The position numbers and the translations under genes were made by a program. From assembly GCA_963701675.1 (NCBI GenBank), contig OY969623.1, positions 310,001-374,000 of the forward strand: 64,000 nucleotides of DNA, read 5' to 3'. This document shows, one piece after another, positions 7,767 to 16,423 of the stretch (its first letter is position 1; each line of letters opens with the position of its first letter). Source of the stretch: G963701675 sp963701675 (GTDB lineage: Bacteria; Planctomycetota; Planctomycetia; Gemmatales; Gemmataceae). The notes beneath the pieces were generated by a model that made no database searches, was not told the origin of the DNA, and saw only the letters and a program-made list of their open reading frames with translations.

Positions 7767-8522
7767 ATGCAAACGCTCACCTCCATCAATCCTTTCTACG
7801 CGGCCCTCGTTCATGCAACGCCACGTCATCCCGCCGCAGCACGACAACCGCGCTACGCCAAGCTCCCCAGAGCACCGCAGAACGGCAGCCCCGTTCCCCG
7901 GCTGACCAGTCTCTACCACTACGATGAAGCCGGGCCGTATGGCGACCGCACCTATCCCGGCAACTGTTCCGGCGAGCTGATAAAAGATTTACTTCAGTAC
8001 TTCGAGCCAGCCAGCGTGCTTGATCCGCTGACTGGCTCTGGCACGTGCCGCGACGTGTGCCGCGAGCTTGGTACTTATTGCTGGTCCGGCGATTTGCGGC
8101 ACGGCCAGGACGCCTGCGATCCAGGTTCATTTCCACGCGACTGTTTTGAGTTTTGCTGGCTACACCCACCGTATTGGCGGATGAAGCTCTACTGCGACGA
8201 CCCGCGTGACCTGTCGCGGACGCCGACACTTGCCGCATTCTTGGACCGCTACCGTGCCTTGATTGAGAATTGCATGGCCGCACTCATTCCGGGCGGCAAG
8301 CTCGCCATCTTGATGGGCGACTATTCCGACCGGGACGACGGGTTTGTGCCCCTGGTCTTCTACACCAAATACCTTGCCTTCAAGCTCGGCTTGCGGCAGC
8401 ATTGCACGGACATTATTCGCTTTAGCCACGGTGCAAGCAGTTCCAAGAAAGTGTACCGCAGCCGCTTTATCCCTGGCTTGCATGACGTGTGCATGATCTT
8501 TGAGAAACCAATCGATGGATGA
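7767..8522 (+). CDS. Orphan SAM-dependent DNA methyltransferase
   Basis: The 251-aa product carries a SAM-binding motif DPLTGSGT at residues 86-93 and a catalytic HPPYW at 133-137, a variant of the (D/N/S)PPY motif of amino-methyltransferases that modify adenine N6 or cytosine N4. The order SAM motif first, catalytic motif second, differs from the Mod gene at 21 kb. AGGAGA precedes the start. No restriction enzyme gene is adjacent, so it is probably an orphan enzyme protecting or marking plasmid DNA. The target base and sequence cannot be read from this. Confidence 0.75.
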   Translation: MQTLTSINPFYAALVHATPRHPAAARQPRYAKLPRAPQNGSPVPRLTSLYHYDEAGPYGDRTYPGNCSGELIKDLLQYFEPASVLDPLTGSGTCRDVCRELGTYCWSGDLRHGQDACDPGSFPRDCFEFCWLHPPYWRMKLYCDDPRDLSRTPTLAAFLDRYRALIENCMAALIPGGKLAILMGDYSDRDDGFVPLVFYTKYLAFKLGLRQHCTDIIRFSHGASSSKKVYRSRFIPGLHDVCMIFEKPIDG

Positions 8523-8733
8523 CGAACTTCATGATTTCATAAGCGATTTGTTTCACAACTGTGCCCTTACGGCCTTCGTCGAAGTCTGGCGGGAGACCGG
8601 GCAGTTTCCGCCTGACTCACGAATGACCATGCACCGAGCCAATCGGCTCTACGAGGAAGAACTCGCCAAACAGAATTGCGGCCGCAAGTCAGCTACGACT
8701 ATCCGGCCGGTTCCAAGCGTTCCCGTCCCCTGA
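8515..8733 (+). CDS. Small hypothetical protein, 72 aa
   Basis: ATG at 8515 overlaps the end of the methyltransferase gene by 8 bases, indicating coupling. The N-terminal half is acidic and helical; residues 40-60 are basic with a Tyr-Glu-Glu-Glu helix. No motif is recognised. It converges with and slightly overlaps the minus-strand gene that ends at 8699. Confidence 0.6.
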   Translation: MDDELHDFISDLFHNCALTAFVEVWRETGQFPPDSRMTMHRANRLYEEELAKQNCGRKSATTIRPVPSVPVP

Positions 8734-9226
8734 CGCGATTACGCCGCTCCTGCAGGACGTGCTGCATAAGGGTAACATCCTCACCTTCCTGCAGTGGCAC
8801 AATTCGAAACTCATCGACGTGCGGTTCATCGGATGTCCCTTGGCCGCGGGCCAAATGTTGCATCCGGTCTTGAGCCTCGATCGACACCACCCGCCGCTGT
8901 TGCAGATAGGCAACAAGCAGTTCCAAATGTGAGCCGATAATTTCAATCTTGAACCCCCGTGATGAGAATAAGAGCGTCAGAGGCACCTCGAAGCCCGGCA
9001 GAAATACGATATCCGGCGTCCACGTCCAATCGAGGGAGAAGGCGTTGCCGCCGGGGCTTTTCAACGTCAGTGTTCCGGCGGTGCCCCGCTGGCCACGCAC
9101 GAAGACAAAGCACGACGATGTCATCAGGTCGGCCGCAGGATCGTCGTTCCTCACCGGCCACGCTAACTCGGGCGGCCCCGGCGCCTTGTCCGGCTCCGGC
9201 CGCAACAACCGCTCTATCGCGCTCAT
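8699..9226 (-). CDS. Hypothetical protein, 175 aa
   Basis: The frame runs from ATG at 9226, 14 bases after the relaxase stop, so the two genes are probably one transcript. The centre (about residues 35-105) is beta-rich with alternating hydrophobic residues; the end is a Gln/Arg-rich helix. No catalytic or DNA-binding motif is visible. Its place directly behind the relaxase suggests an accessory role in transfer; this is inference only. Confidence 0.65.
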   Translation of the reverse strand: MSAIERLLRPEPDKAPGPPELAWPVRNDDPAADLMTSSCFVFVRGQRGTAGTLTLKSPGGNAFSLDWTWTPDIVFLPGFEVPLTLLFSSRGFKIEIIGSHLELLVAYLQQRRVVSIEAQDRMQHLARGQGTSDEPHVDEFRIVPLQEGEDVTLMQHVLQERRNRVRGRERLEPAG

Positions 9227-9240
9227 TGCTTCTCCTCCGG

Positions 9241-11934
9241 CTAGTACCCATACCCCAAATGCTGCTCATGTGAAAGTTCCAACTGCCGATCGAGGTTTTC
9301 CGCCGTGTGTCGAATCGCTCCGACGAGGCGAAATCGCTCCGAATGTTTTTGCAGCCGCTGTCGCCCGTTCTTTTTCTTGGCCGCCGCCTTCATCAGGTCT
9401 AAAGCATGCAATTGCCGATCATCACGCGTGGCCGCATGTCTCAATGTCTCTTTGCAGTCGGTATAGATCGTCACCGAGTCCCTCCCCCTGGATGCATCGA
9501 CATAAAGCTCGCGGGCATTGGCTGCGGGGTAACTCTCCGATCCAATCGCCACTAGCACACGGTCCACCGTATTGCCCTGCCCAGCGAAGCTCGTGAGCAC
9601 ATACCCATGTGCTAAATGGGAAAAATTCTTGTCCAATATCCAGCCGTTATTAAGCACCAGGTCGCCTTTTGGCGTCATTGCCTTGATCGTATACACCGTG
9701 CCATTTTCGACCTTGTGCTTGCCGTCCTTCGTTTTTCCGTTGGTGGTGATTCTTATCGTGTCTAAAACGGCAAGCGGCAAACTTGAAGCCGCGTACATCT
9801 GCGTGACTTTGGCACGCGTTGCCAAGTCTTGAGCATTTTCCTCCGTGACTATTACTCTCTGCCCCGGTCGGTACGCGCCGCTCCGGCGGAAAAACTGCAC
9901 GACCCTCCCCGGCTCGTAATTCAGCACATCCTCACGCTCGGCCTCCGTCAGCTTCAATGGAATCAGCCGTGCAAACTGGCGTTCACCGGGTGCGAGCAAC
10001 TTTTCCTCTTTCAACCGATTTCGGATAACCTGCGCGATTTTCTCACCTTCCTTGTTCGTGGGACAAAGGACCAGAGCCGACTTTTCGTCGTGCAGGGCTT
10101 GCACGTAGTCACTTACCAGCGGCTCGTATTTGTCCCACACGGGCATGACCTTGATTGCTCCCATCGCATCGAGGCGGTCGAAGCCCTCCGCTGTGTTGCC
10201 GGACGCCAAGCATTCCACCGCTTCGCGGTACTCCTGCGGTCTTTGCCTGCGGATTTCTTTGAGCTCGGCAACCGGTACGCCGCCATAATCCTCTATCAAG
10301 GCCAGCGGCTCCCCGCGAGACACTGCGCGGTTTTGCCGCCGATCGCCGGAAAGTAACAGTCGAGCATCAAGGCCCTTGGCTAATTCAATGAGCGTGTGAG
10401 CTTCCCTAAACCCCATCATGCTCGCCTCATCGACGACAATGAGCCCTGCCCGCGCCGTTTCTTGAAGTTCTTCGCTGTCGAAAAACTGTGCGAGGGTCGT
10501 GGCATCCTTGAATTTTGCTTCCTCACGCAATACGCCACGGGAAGCACGCGACGATACCGCCAAAGCTACCACCGAATGCCCGGCGTTTTTGACGCCATCG
10601 ACAATTTCCTGAAGCGTGGTGGTCTTGCCCGTGCCTGAACGGCCACGCAAAATCATGATGCGATTTTTGCTGTTCCACACATGCCGCACCGCTTTCTTCT
10701 GTTCGGCCGAAAGCCACTCGCGGCCGATCCGGCCGCCGGAATTGAGCGGCGATACCTTCCCTCGCCCGCTCCGTGCGTACTCAAGCACGCTCCGTTCATC
10801 GTTCAAAACCTCTTGCGTGCTGACTCGCTTCTTGCCATCCATTGTTGCCCGCACGATGTCAGGCCGCTTAAGCTGCTCTTTCAAACCTTCGACCGACACG
10901 CCGCCGATTCCGTGCTTAAGCGCAGCCGTCAAAAGCTCGCGTTCCTCCACGACGCTTTTTCGCACCAGCAGGTGTCTTAAGGCCCAGTCCAACGCGGCCG
11001 CATTGTCGTCAATTGCCTCACGGCCGGCCCGCTGTTTGCTTTCACTGAGAATGAGATTGAGTACGAAAGCCTCGCCGGTTTTGAGCCGTGCCATCAAGCG
11101 TTCGAAGAGCACCGCCGGTGAAAGTTGATCGCTTTTGTTTTCGCGGGTCTTAGCGCCGAGCTTGGATTTTTCGTCCGGGTCGGTGATGCCCAACTCCTCC
11201 GCTTTCTGCTCGATGACATCGGTCCGCCGCGAGAACCTATCAATCAGATTGCGACTGATTCCAGCGATTTCAAACGCATCCTTCGTCTTCCGAATGTCAT
11301 AGCCCAGTTCATGCAGCTTGGTTGCAAGCCTCGCGTGCCACACCGCTTGCCAGTAAGGAGCGTTCGCCTTGATATGGCCGATCTCCACCGCCTTAAGCTG
11401 ATCCTCCACGGGATCGCGGCATACATTCATCAGGCACGCATGAATGTGGTCACCCGGATCAGCTTCGCCCTTCACCGGCCGGCTGTAGCGGTGATAAAAC
11501 GGGACGATCACGCCATTGCTCACGATCCGATTGTGAAACGCTCCGTTCTTTCGGACGCGAGTGGCGATCTCTTGTTCGATGTCGCCCATCGTCTCATTTA
11601 CTGTGTCCCAAATGGCGTCTTCGATCCGTTCGTCGCCGGCAAGCGACCGCATCAGTGCCACCGACTTCGGCACGCTCCACGTAAAGTCGATGAGCGGCCG
11701 TCGGTCGTCACGGTCGCAGCCCGTGAGTCGTTCGCCGGACTTCGGATGCCGGTTGTCGCAGAGTGCATGAAAGTCTTCCATCGTGGCTGCGCCTGATAGG
11801 CCGAGTTCTTCGGCAAGCTTGCCTTGCCACCGGCCGGCATACTCGCCGCCTTTGCCATAGCCGTAGTAGTCGCCGGCCTTCGAATAGTAGGCCTTCGCCG
11901 CAGCAGAATTTGCAGGCACATTGATCCGCAACAT
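9241..11934 (-). CDS. TrwC/TraI-type (MobF) conjugative relaxase-helicase
   Basis: This 897-aa protein nicks oriT and unwinds the transferred strand. Tyrosines near residues 16-26 (AYYSKAGDYYGYG) are the candidate catalytic residues of a MobF enzyme. The metal-binding histidines appear as DHIHACL around residue 175. The C-terminal half is a superfamily 1 helicase with Walker A GRSGTGKTT near residues 430-438, a VVDEASMM box shortly after, and a final helicase motif near residue 800 (ASRGRDSVTIYT). The length is typical of the family. It should deliver DNA to the coupling ATPase at 3.5-4.9 kb. The oriT is probably in the flanking intergenic DNA. Confidence 0.9.
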   Translation of the reverse strand: MLRINVPANSAAAKAYYSKAGDYYGYGKGGEYAGRWQGKLAEELGLSGAATMEDFHALCDNRHPKSGERLTGCDRDDRRPLIDFTWSVPKSVALMRSLAGDERIEDAIWDTVNETMGDIEQEIATRVRKNGAFHNRIVSNGVIVPFYHRYSRPVKGEADPGDHIHACLMNVCRDPVEDQLKAVEIGHIKANAPYWQAVWHARLATKLHELGYDIRKTKDAFEIAGISRNLIDRFSRRTDVIEQKAEELGITDPDEKSKLGAKTRENKSDQLSPAVLFERLMARLKTGEAFVLNLILSESKQRAGREAIDDNAAALDWALRHLLVRKSVVEERELLTAALKHGIGGVSVEGLKEQLKRPDIVRATMDGKKRVSTQEVLNDERSVLEYARSGRGKVSPLNSGGRIGREWLSAEQKKAVRHVWNSKNRIMILRGRSGTGKTTTLQEIVDGVKNAGHSVVALAVSSRASRGVLREEAKFKDATTLAQFFDSEELQETARAGLIVVDEASMMGFREAHTLIELAKGLDARLLLSGDRRQNRAVSRGEPLALIEDYGGVPVAELKEIRRQRPQEYREAVECLASGNTAEGFDRLDAMGAIKVMPVWDKYEPLVSDYVQALHDEKSALVLCPTNKEGEKIAQVIRNRLKEEKLLAPGERQFARLIPLKLTEAEREDVLNYEPGRVVQFFRRSGAYRPGQRVIVTEENAQDLATRAKVTQMYAASSLPLAVLDTIRITTNGKTKDGKHKVENGTVYTIKAMTPKGDLVLNNGWILDKNFSHLAHGYVLTSFAGQGNTVDRVLVAIGSESYPAANARELYVDASRGRDSVTIYTDCKETLRHAATRDDRQLHALDLMKAAAKKKNGRQRLQKHSERFRLVGAIRHTAENLDRQLELSHEQHLGYGY

Positions 11935-12150
11935 GCCATGATCCTATGCAACGAAATGGCCGGCGCGGCAAGCAATGAAGTCACAGACGTCTCTCCTCCG
12001 CTTCGCGGAGGTATTCTTGCACCGTGCAAGTCGAAATCTGATCGGAGGTTCGACGGTGGGGAAAGAAACGATTCGGCCGAGGAATTTGTACGGCACGTCC
12101 GCCAAGAAAGACGGGCAGTCAGCCAGATGTCCAACTGTCATTCAGGCCGT

Positions 12151-12265
12151 CATGCTGTATTGCTTGCTTGCCGTATTGCAATCATGCTGACATGAAATCA
12201 TGACAGCATGACATTGTGAAAGCATGCTATCAGTCCGTACGTACTGACGTACTGCCGTCCGGCAG
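12151..12265. promoter_or_regulatory. Repeat cluster upstream of parA: candidate centromere, operator or oriT
   Basis: Between the divergent relaxase and parA genes lie several short repeats: CATGCTG at 12151 and 12183, its inverse CAGCATG at 12204, a GCATGC at 12222, a perfect tandem of the 8-mer ACGTACTG at 12239-12254, and the palindrome CTGCCG-tc-CGGCAG at 12252-12265. Clustered inverted and direct repeats here are what ribbon-helix-helix partition proteins bind, and MobF oriT sites also sit near relaxase genes. The sequence alone does not separate these roles. Confidence 0.6.
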
Positions 12266-12355
12266 TGCGGCTTTCAAGACACACATCAGACCGTATGTCC
12301 GGCTTGCCAGATGTAATGCTTGCAAGACGGCGAAGGATGGTCTATCCCTCTTCCC

Positions 12356-13048
12356 ATGATCATCGTTGTCGCCAACAGCAAAGGGGGAGTGGGCAAGAGC
12401 ACCATCGCTGTGCATCTGGCGGCGTGGCTGCGCGAGCAGGGCCGCACCGTCATCCTGGCCGATTGCGACACACAGCAATCGTCTTCGGTATGGTGCAAAG
12501 AAGCCGCGCCCGAAGTCCGCACCGAGATTCTCAAGGAACCGGACCATATTCTCGATCAATTACCACAGCTTGCCAGTGAAGCGGAGTTCGTAATCGCCGA
12601 CGGGCCGGGGAGCAATACCGAGACCAGCCGGGCGTTGCTGTTGCGCGCGGACTTGGCCATCGTCCCATGCAAAGCAAGTCTGTTGGAAGTCCGCGCGCTG
12701 GCTCAGGCCACCAATGTCTTGCGGCAGTCTCAGGAGATTCGCCACGGCCAGCCGCGTGCAATCATCGTGCTTAGCATGGTGGGCAAAAACTACCGCCTTA
12801 CCAAGGACATGAAAGCCGCCGCGGAAGCCTTGAAACTCCCGATCGCAGACACGGCATTGACGTTGAAGCAAATTTACGCCGACGCGCCGGGACAAAGAGC
12901 CGTTGTCTGGCAACTCGGATCTCGCGGCAAGGAAGCGGCTTCTGAAGTTGAGCGACTATTCTCCGAAATCCTGCCGGAGGGAAGGCGAGGCACCGCCAAG
13001 CGTCCGGCGGGCCTGCGCAAGCCCGCCTTGGCCACTGCCAGCAGCTAA
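12356..13048 (+). CDS. parA: ParA-type partition ATPase
   Basis: A 230-aa deviant Walker ATPase with KGGVGKST at residues 9-16, the ADCDTQQSSS switch region around residues 36-45, and the DGPG Walker B segment near residue 80. The start at 12356 gives the short N-terminus typical of the small ParA (type Ib) group without an HTH domain; an upstream TTG start would add 12 residues. The 105-aa ribbon-helix-helix gene follows by 26 bases. Together they should segregate the replicon through the repeats upstream. The RepA gene and origin behind them complete the replicon. Confidence 0.85.
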   Translation: MIIVVANSKGGVGKSTIAVHLAAWLREQGRTVILADCDTQQSSSVWCKEAAPEVRTEILKEPDHILDQLPQLASEAEFVIADGPGSNTETSRALLLRADLAIVPCKASLLEVRALAQATNVLRQSQEIRHGQPRAIIVLSMVGKNYRLTKDMKAAAEALKLPIADTALTLKQIYADAPGQRAVVWQLGSRGKEAASEVERLFSEILPEGRRGTAKRPAGLRKPALATASS

Positions 13049-13074
13049 CACGCGAAACAACGAGGAGGTGACTC

Positions 13075-13392
13075 ATGGTAGAACGCCGGCAACTCATCGA
13101 GGGACTCACATCTCAGCCCGTACTCGACCCGAACTTGGAGAAAGAATTCGTCTACGGCTCAAAGCGTAAGCCCGAACAGGCCACTCCGGTGATGGCGCCG
13201 CGGGAGGAGGGGCGCGGTGTGCGGCCTTTGAGCAGTCTGCCGCTAACCACGCGTATCCGTTCTGACCTGGCCGAGGCCTTGAAACGCGCGTCCTTGCAGC
13301 GCCAGCTGGACGGAGCGAACCCACAGACGATTAAAGATATTCTCGAAGAGCTTCTGGAGCCGTGGCTCAAATCCAACGGCTACTTAAGTTGA
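13075..13392 (+). CDS. Small partition protein, ribbon-helix-helix type
   Basis: The 105-aa product starts after a strong GGAGGTG site. The C-terminal half (about 55-100) has the strand-helix-helix layout of Arc/CopG-type dimers: PLTTRIRSDLAEALKRAS followed by a second helix with ILEELLEP. The N-terminal half is flexible and basic. Directly behind parA, it is the likely centromere-binding partner and repressor of the parA promoter. It is not a full-length ParB. Confidence 0.7.
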   Translation: MVERRQLIEGLTSQPVLDPNLEKEFVYGSKRKPEQATPVMAPREEGRGVRPLSSLPLTTRIRSDLAEALKRASLQRQLDGANPQTIKDILEELLEPWLKSNGYLS

Positions 13393-13527
13393 CCAACTTA
13401 CCGTGGAAGACCGCACGCGAATTCGATTGCTTGCTCAGATTTCATGCACTAAGGTTCGAAGCGCTTTACCGCCTTGTGTGCATCAAGCCACGGTCAAGCT
13501 CTTGAATCCTCGACACGTTTTTGGCCT

Positions 13528-14433
13528 ATGACCACACGCCTGCCGCCCAGGGGCGATCATCAGCCTGATCTCTTCGCCGCCAACTTCGCGGATATTCCCA
13601 TTCGCGATCAGCGCGACACCATGGAGCGGCCTTTCTTCAGCCTGGCCAAGAAACCCCGCTTGACACCTATCGAATACCATGTCGGCGACGTTTGGGTGGA
13701 GGTAAGCGCCAACCAGAAATTCGGTATCGCCACCATCTGGGATGCCGATGTGTTGATCTGGGCCGCGACTCAAATCACCGAGGCCATCGACCGCGGCGTG
13801 ACCCCCAGCCGCGTCGTCCAGTTTCACCCCCATAACCTCCTCAAATCCATCCGCCGACCCACGGGCGGCGAGCACTACAAGCGCCTGCGCGCGGCCTTAG
13901 AGCGGCTGACGCATACGGCCGTCCGAACCAACATCCGCGCCCAAGGGAAAAAAAAGGCCGCGTCCTTCCACTGGCTGGAAAGCTGGACCGAAGTGGTCGA
14001 TGAAAAAACCGGGAATACCACCGGCATGACGCTCACGCTGCCCGATTGGCTCTACGAGGGTATCCTCATGAAAGGCGGGATTCTCACCATCCACGAGGAT
14101 TACTTTCTGCTCACCGGCGGCATTGAACGCTGGCTTTATCGCGTGGCCCGCAAACACGCCGGCAAGCAGGAACACGGCTGGGCATTCACCATGCGACAGC
14201 TTCATGAAAAATCCGGCTCCGCCGCGCGGCTTTCGGATTTTGCCATTGATGTCCGGAAGGTTGTGCAGGCCAATGTGCTGCCCGAATACACCGCCTCCCT
14301 AGAAAAAAATGCCGAAGGGGAGGAGGTCGTCCATTTTCTTCGGCGATCCCACCTGGTCGCCGCCGATCCCGCGTACCAATGGGAGCGCTATCCGGGCCGC
14401 CGACTCACGTCGGGGATTCATTCGAAAATCTAA
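13528..14433 (+). CDS. repA: Plasmid replication initiator (RepA/RPA type)
   Basis: This 301-aa protein matches the replication initiator A family I know from ICEs and plasmids with parA-parB-repA order: an N-terminal MERPFFSLAKK segment, a VEVSANQKFGIATIWDADVLIW block near residues 60-82, an HPHNLLK region, and a GIERWLYRVARKHAG segment near residue 200. These form two winged-helix units that bind origin iterons. ATG at 13528 is preferred over an upstream TTG at 13474. Iterons, an AT-rich stretch and a DnaA box follow its stop codon. Confidence 0.85.
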   Translation: MTTRLPPRGDHQPDLFAANFADIPIRDQRDTMERPFFSLAKKPRLTPIEYHVGDVWVEVSANQKFGIATIWDADVLIWAATQITEAIDRGVTPSRVVQFHPHNLLKSIRRPTGGEHYKRLRAALERLTHTAVRTNIRAQGKKKAASFHWLESWTEVVDEKTGNTTGMTLTLPDWLYEGILMKGGILTIHEDYFLLTGGIERWLYRVARKHAGKQEHGWAFTMRQLHEKSGSAARLSDFAIDVRKVVQANVLPEYTASLEKNAEGEEVVHFLRRSHLVAADPAYQWERYPGRRLTSGIHSKI

Positions 14434-14456
14434 CCAATTCAACGAAGTAGCGACGT

Positions 14457-14714
14457 GGCCTATTAGACGTATAGGGGCAGGGCCCACGGCCGAATAGGCG
14501 CAAGTCGCCTTCTGGGCCGATCAAATCCCTTAGAAATCCTTCCAAACACCGGTCATTGAAGGGGTATTTCGTGGTTCGCCCCAGGAAAATCAGGAGGTTT
14601 CCAATAATCGGTGCGTGACGGCGTCGGCCGCGGCCTATTAGGCGCATCGATCTCGGTCGATTGGCGCAGTCCGCCGCGGCCGATAAGGCGCAACCGTTCG
14701 GCCTATCGGGCGCA
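14457..14714. repeat. Iteron array of the plasmid origin
   Basis: Six copies of a 14-15-bp motif, consensus GGCCKATWAGGCGCA, lie at 14457, 14488, 14632, 14655, 14679 and 14700. The last four are spaced 21-24 bases apart, about two helical turns, as initiator iterons usually are; the copy at 14457 ends GACGTA and the one at 14655 is one base short. All are in the same orientation. They directly follow repA, so RepA is the likely binder. Confidence 0.85.
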
Positions 14715-14734
14715 CCGCGTCCCAAAAGTGCCTT

Positions 14735-14819
14735 AAGCTTTCAATGGGATGCCACCGTGCTAACTGTCTAACTTCAAGAATTAAGTAATAACCTTCTTAA
14801 CGGAACGGCCTGTGGATAA
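14735..14819. other. Origin core: AT-rich stretch and DnaA box
   Basis: Right of the iterons the base composition turns AT-rich (14753-14800, with AATTAAGTAATAA). TGTGGATAA at 14811-14819 is the exact complement of the consensus DnaA box TTATCCACA. With repA and the iterons this forms a standard theta-type oriV layout. Confidence 0.75.
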
Positions 14820-15319
14820 CTCGACCATCGAGCAACCGGCCATCGAAGAAGATTTGCATGCAAAGGGAGTCTGCGGCAAGACCCTGCATCATTTGCACAG
14901 AAATCCCCTTGGGAGACGAATTGAAGCGGGGGAGGGGACGAAACCTATCCAGCGCCTCCAATCATTCCAGACATCTTTCTGCGTAAACCTTGAGAAGTGC
15001 AGAACCGTGAAGCGAGATTTGAACGTCTACTATCGCTCAACCTGCTGAATAATCACCAACAATTGTGCGCTTAATCGGCCGCGCCGATCATGCTTTGCGG
15101 CTCAATGACACATCTGGCTTCTATGGAAACAGGCGAAATACCAAACACTTGATCAAGAAGGTGAGGGGACGTTAGGCGGTTCGCCCGCAACGGCCAGCCC
15201 GTGTGGGACCCGTGCGGGTGAAATCGCCGGGCGATCCTGACGGGGCGATTCGAACCCGCCCCACCCGGTCCGGGCACCACGAAAGAAAGAGGAGCCAGGT
15301 CGAGGCTTCTCATCCCTTG
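14820..15319. other. Intergenic DNA right of the origin
   Basis: No convincing gene is present. A GTG-started 78-codon frame at 14812-15048 overlaps the DnaA box and has no protein-like pattern. Near 15246-15265 a tRNA T-loop-like word (ATTCGAACC) stands in a GC hairpin, but a T-stem cannot be formed. The 15-mer at 15251-15265 recurs at 31872-31886. Confidence 0.4.
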
Positions 15320-16054
15320 TTAGACGATGCTGGCTTCACGTTGGATCCAGCGCGGCGGCTTGTCATCCCCGGCGTCCCAGGAAAGCTCGACGTACCATGG
15401 GGTGAAGACTCCAAACAGGAACATAGAAGGGTCGCCACCGCGGGATCGTCGATTCAGATACTGAACCGTCCATGGCCCGAATTGATCGACCTTCGACTTG
15501 CCCTGCCGATGGAAGACGAATGCGAAGCGCTCCAGTTCTGGGTCGGTTGGAACGTAGACGGAGATAACTGGGTCGTTTCCTGGCTGACCGGCTGGCGGGC
15601 GCACATACCTGTAAGTCATGCCGAAGCTTGCAACGTGTTCCCACCCACAGCAGATGACGAGCAATGCCCCCGCGTGGTAATCGCATACAAAGGCATTATC
15701 ACCATGCAGCTCTGGGCACGCAGTTGTGCGGATACGTAGCCGGAGCATTTGTGTGGCCCTGACGCGACAGTCGAAGTCGTCGAAAAGGGCCACCCAAGAG
15801 GGGTCGACGGTTGGCCGTAGCTTGTCAAGACGGTCGGTGATTCCATACATGAACTGACCGTGCTTGGAACCCATTCCTCCGACCCATCGGCTGTGATGGT
15901 CGCTGCCTTGCTTGATTAAGAGCGTGAGGTACTCGCCTCGTGGATCGCCACGTTTCACCAGCCACTCCGCATACTCCTTGCGCAGGCTCGGATCATCCGG
16001 GTTCATGAAGATACGGTTCATGAAAGCGTTGTCGGTCTCTTTGCTCTTGTCCAC
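15320..16054 (-). CDS. TIGR02996-type protein
   Basis: The 244-aa protein begins with the TIGR02996 pattern (FMNRIFMNPDD, then EYAEWLVKRGDPRGEYLTLL, residues 11-46), a 42-residue unit common in Gemmata-type planctomycetes and myxobacteria, of unknown function. The rest is globular, with several Trp residues, and lacks known motifs. The GTG at 16054 is the first start; ATG at 16021 is possible. It is transcribed away from the helicase operon, so the intergenic region at 16055-16423 carries divergent promoters. This gene is one of the host-type markers in the accessory DNA. Confidence 0.75.
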   Translation of the reverse strand: MDKSKETDNAFMNRIFMNPDDPSLRKEYAEWLVKRGDPRGEYLTLLIKQGSDHHSRWVGGMGSKHGQFMYGITDRLDKLRPTVDPSWVALFDDFDCRVRATQMLRLRIRTTACPELHGDNAFVCDYHAGALLVICCGWEHVASFGMTYRYVRPPAGQPGNDPVISVYVPTDPELERFAFVFHRQGKSKVDQFGPWTVQYLNRRSRGGDPSMFLFGVFTPWYVELSWDAGDDKPPRWIQREASIV

Positions 16055-16423
16055 GTTCGATACTCTCCGCTGAGTTTCGCCTGCTCAGCACTAGGAATTG
16101 CCAGAGTATATTCGATCATGTCCTGCCTGGCAAAGGCTTCAGTATCAAAGAAAAAGCCAATGCAGAATCGGTTGAAGTCCAACGAGTTCTAAGGTGATTT
16201 CGGCATAGACGCTTCGCGTCGGCGTGAAACGCCGTGTGCCTATTCCGAAAGTCACTCATTTTTGCAAGCCCCACGATCAAAACCATTGGCCAGCGGCCAA
16301 ATTCGCGGGTATTCTAGCCTGAACCTCGCCCGAGGCAGCGACCTTTCGTGTGCGTCAGCGTTGTCCGCCGGCCAATCGGCGTCCAGCAAACGGGACGAGG
16401 CCAACGGCGGAAGGACTGTTGAC

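Noticed and set aside
14812..15048. GTG-started 78-codon frame next to the origin
   Set aside because: Begins inside the DnaA box, lacks a ribosome site and has no protein-like pattern.
15190..15290. Possible tRNA gene (TTCGAA T-loop-like word within a GC-rich hairpin)
   Set aside because: With the 7-base T-loop fixed, the T-stem does not pair on either strand, and no anticodon or acceptor stem can be drawn.
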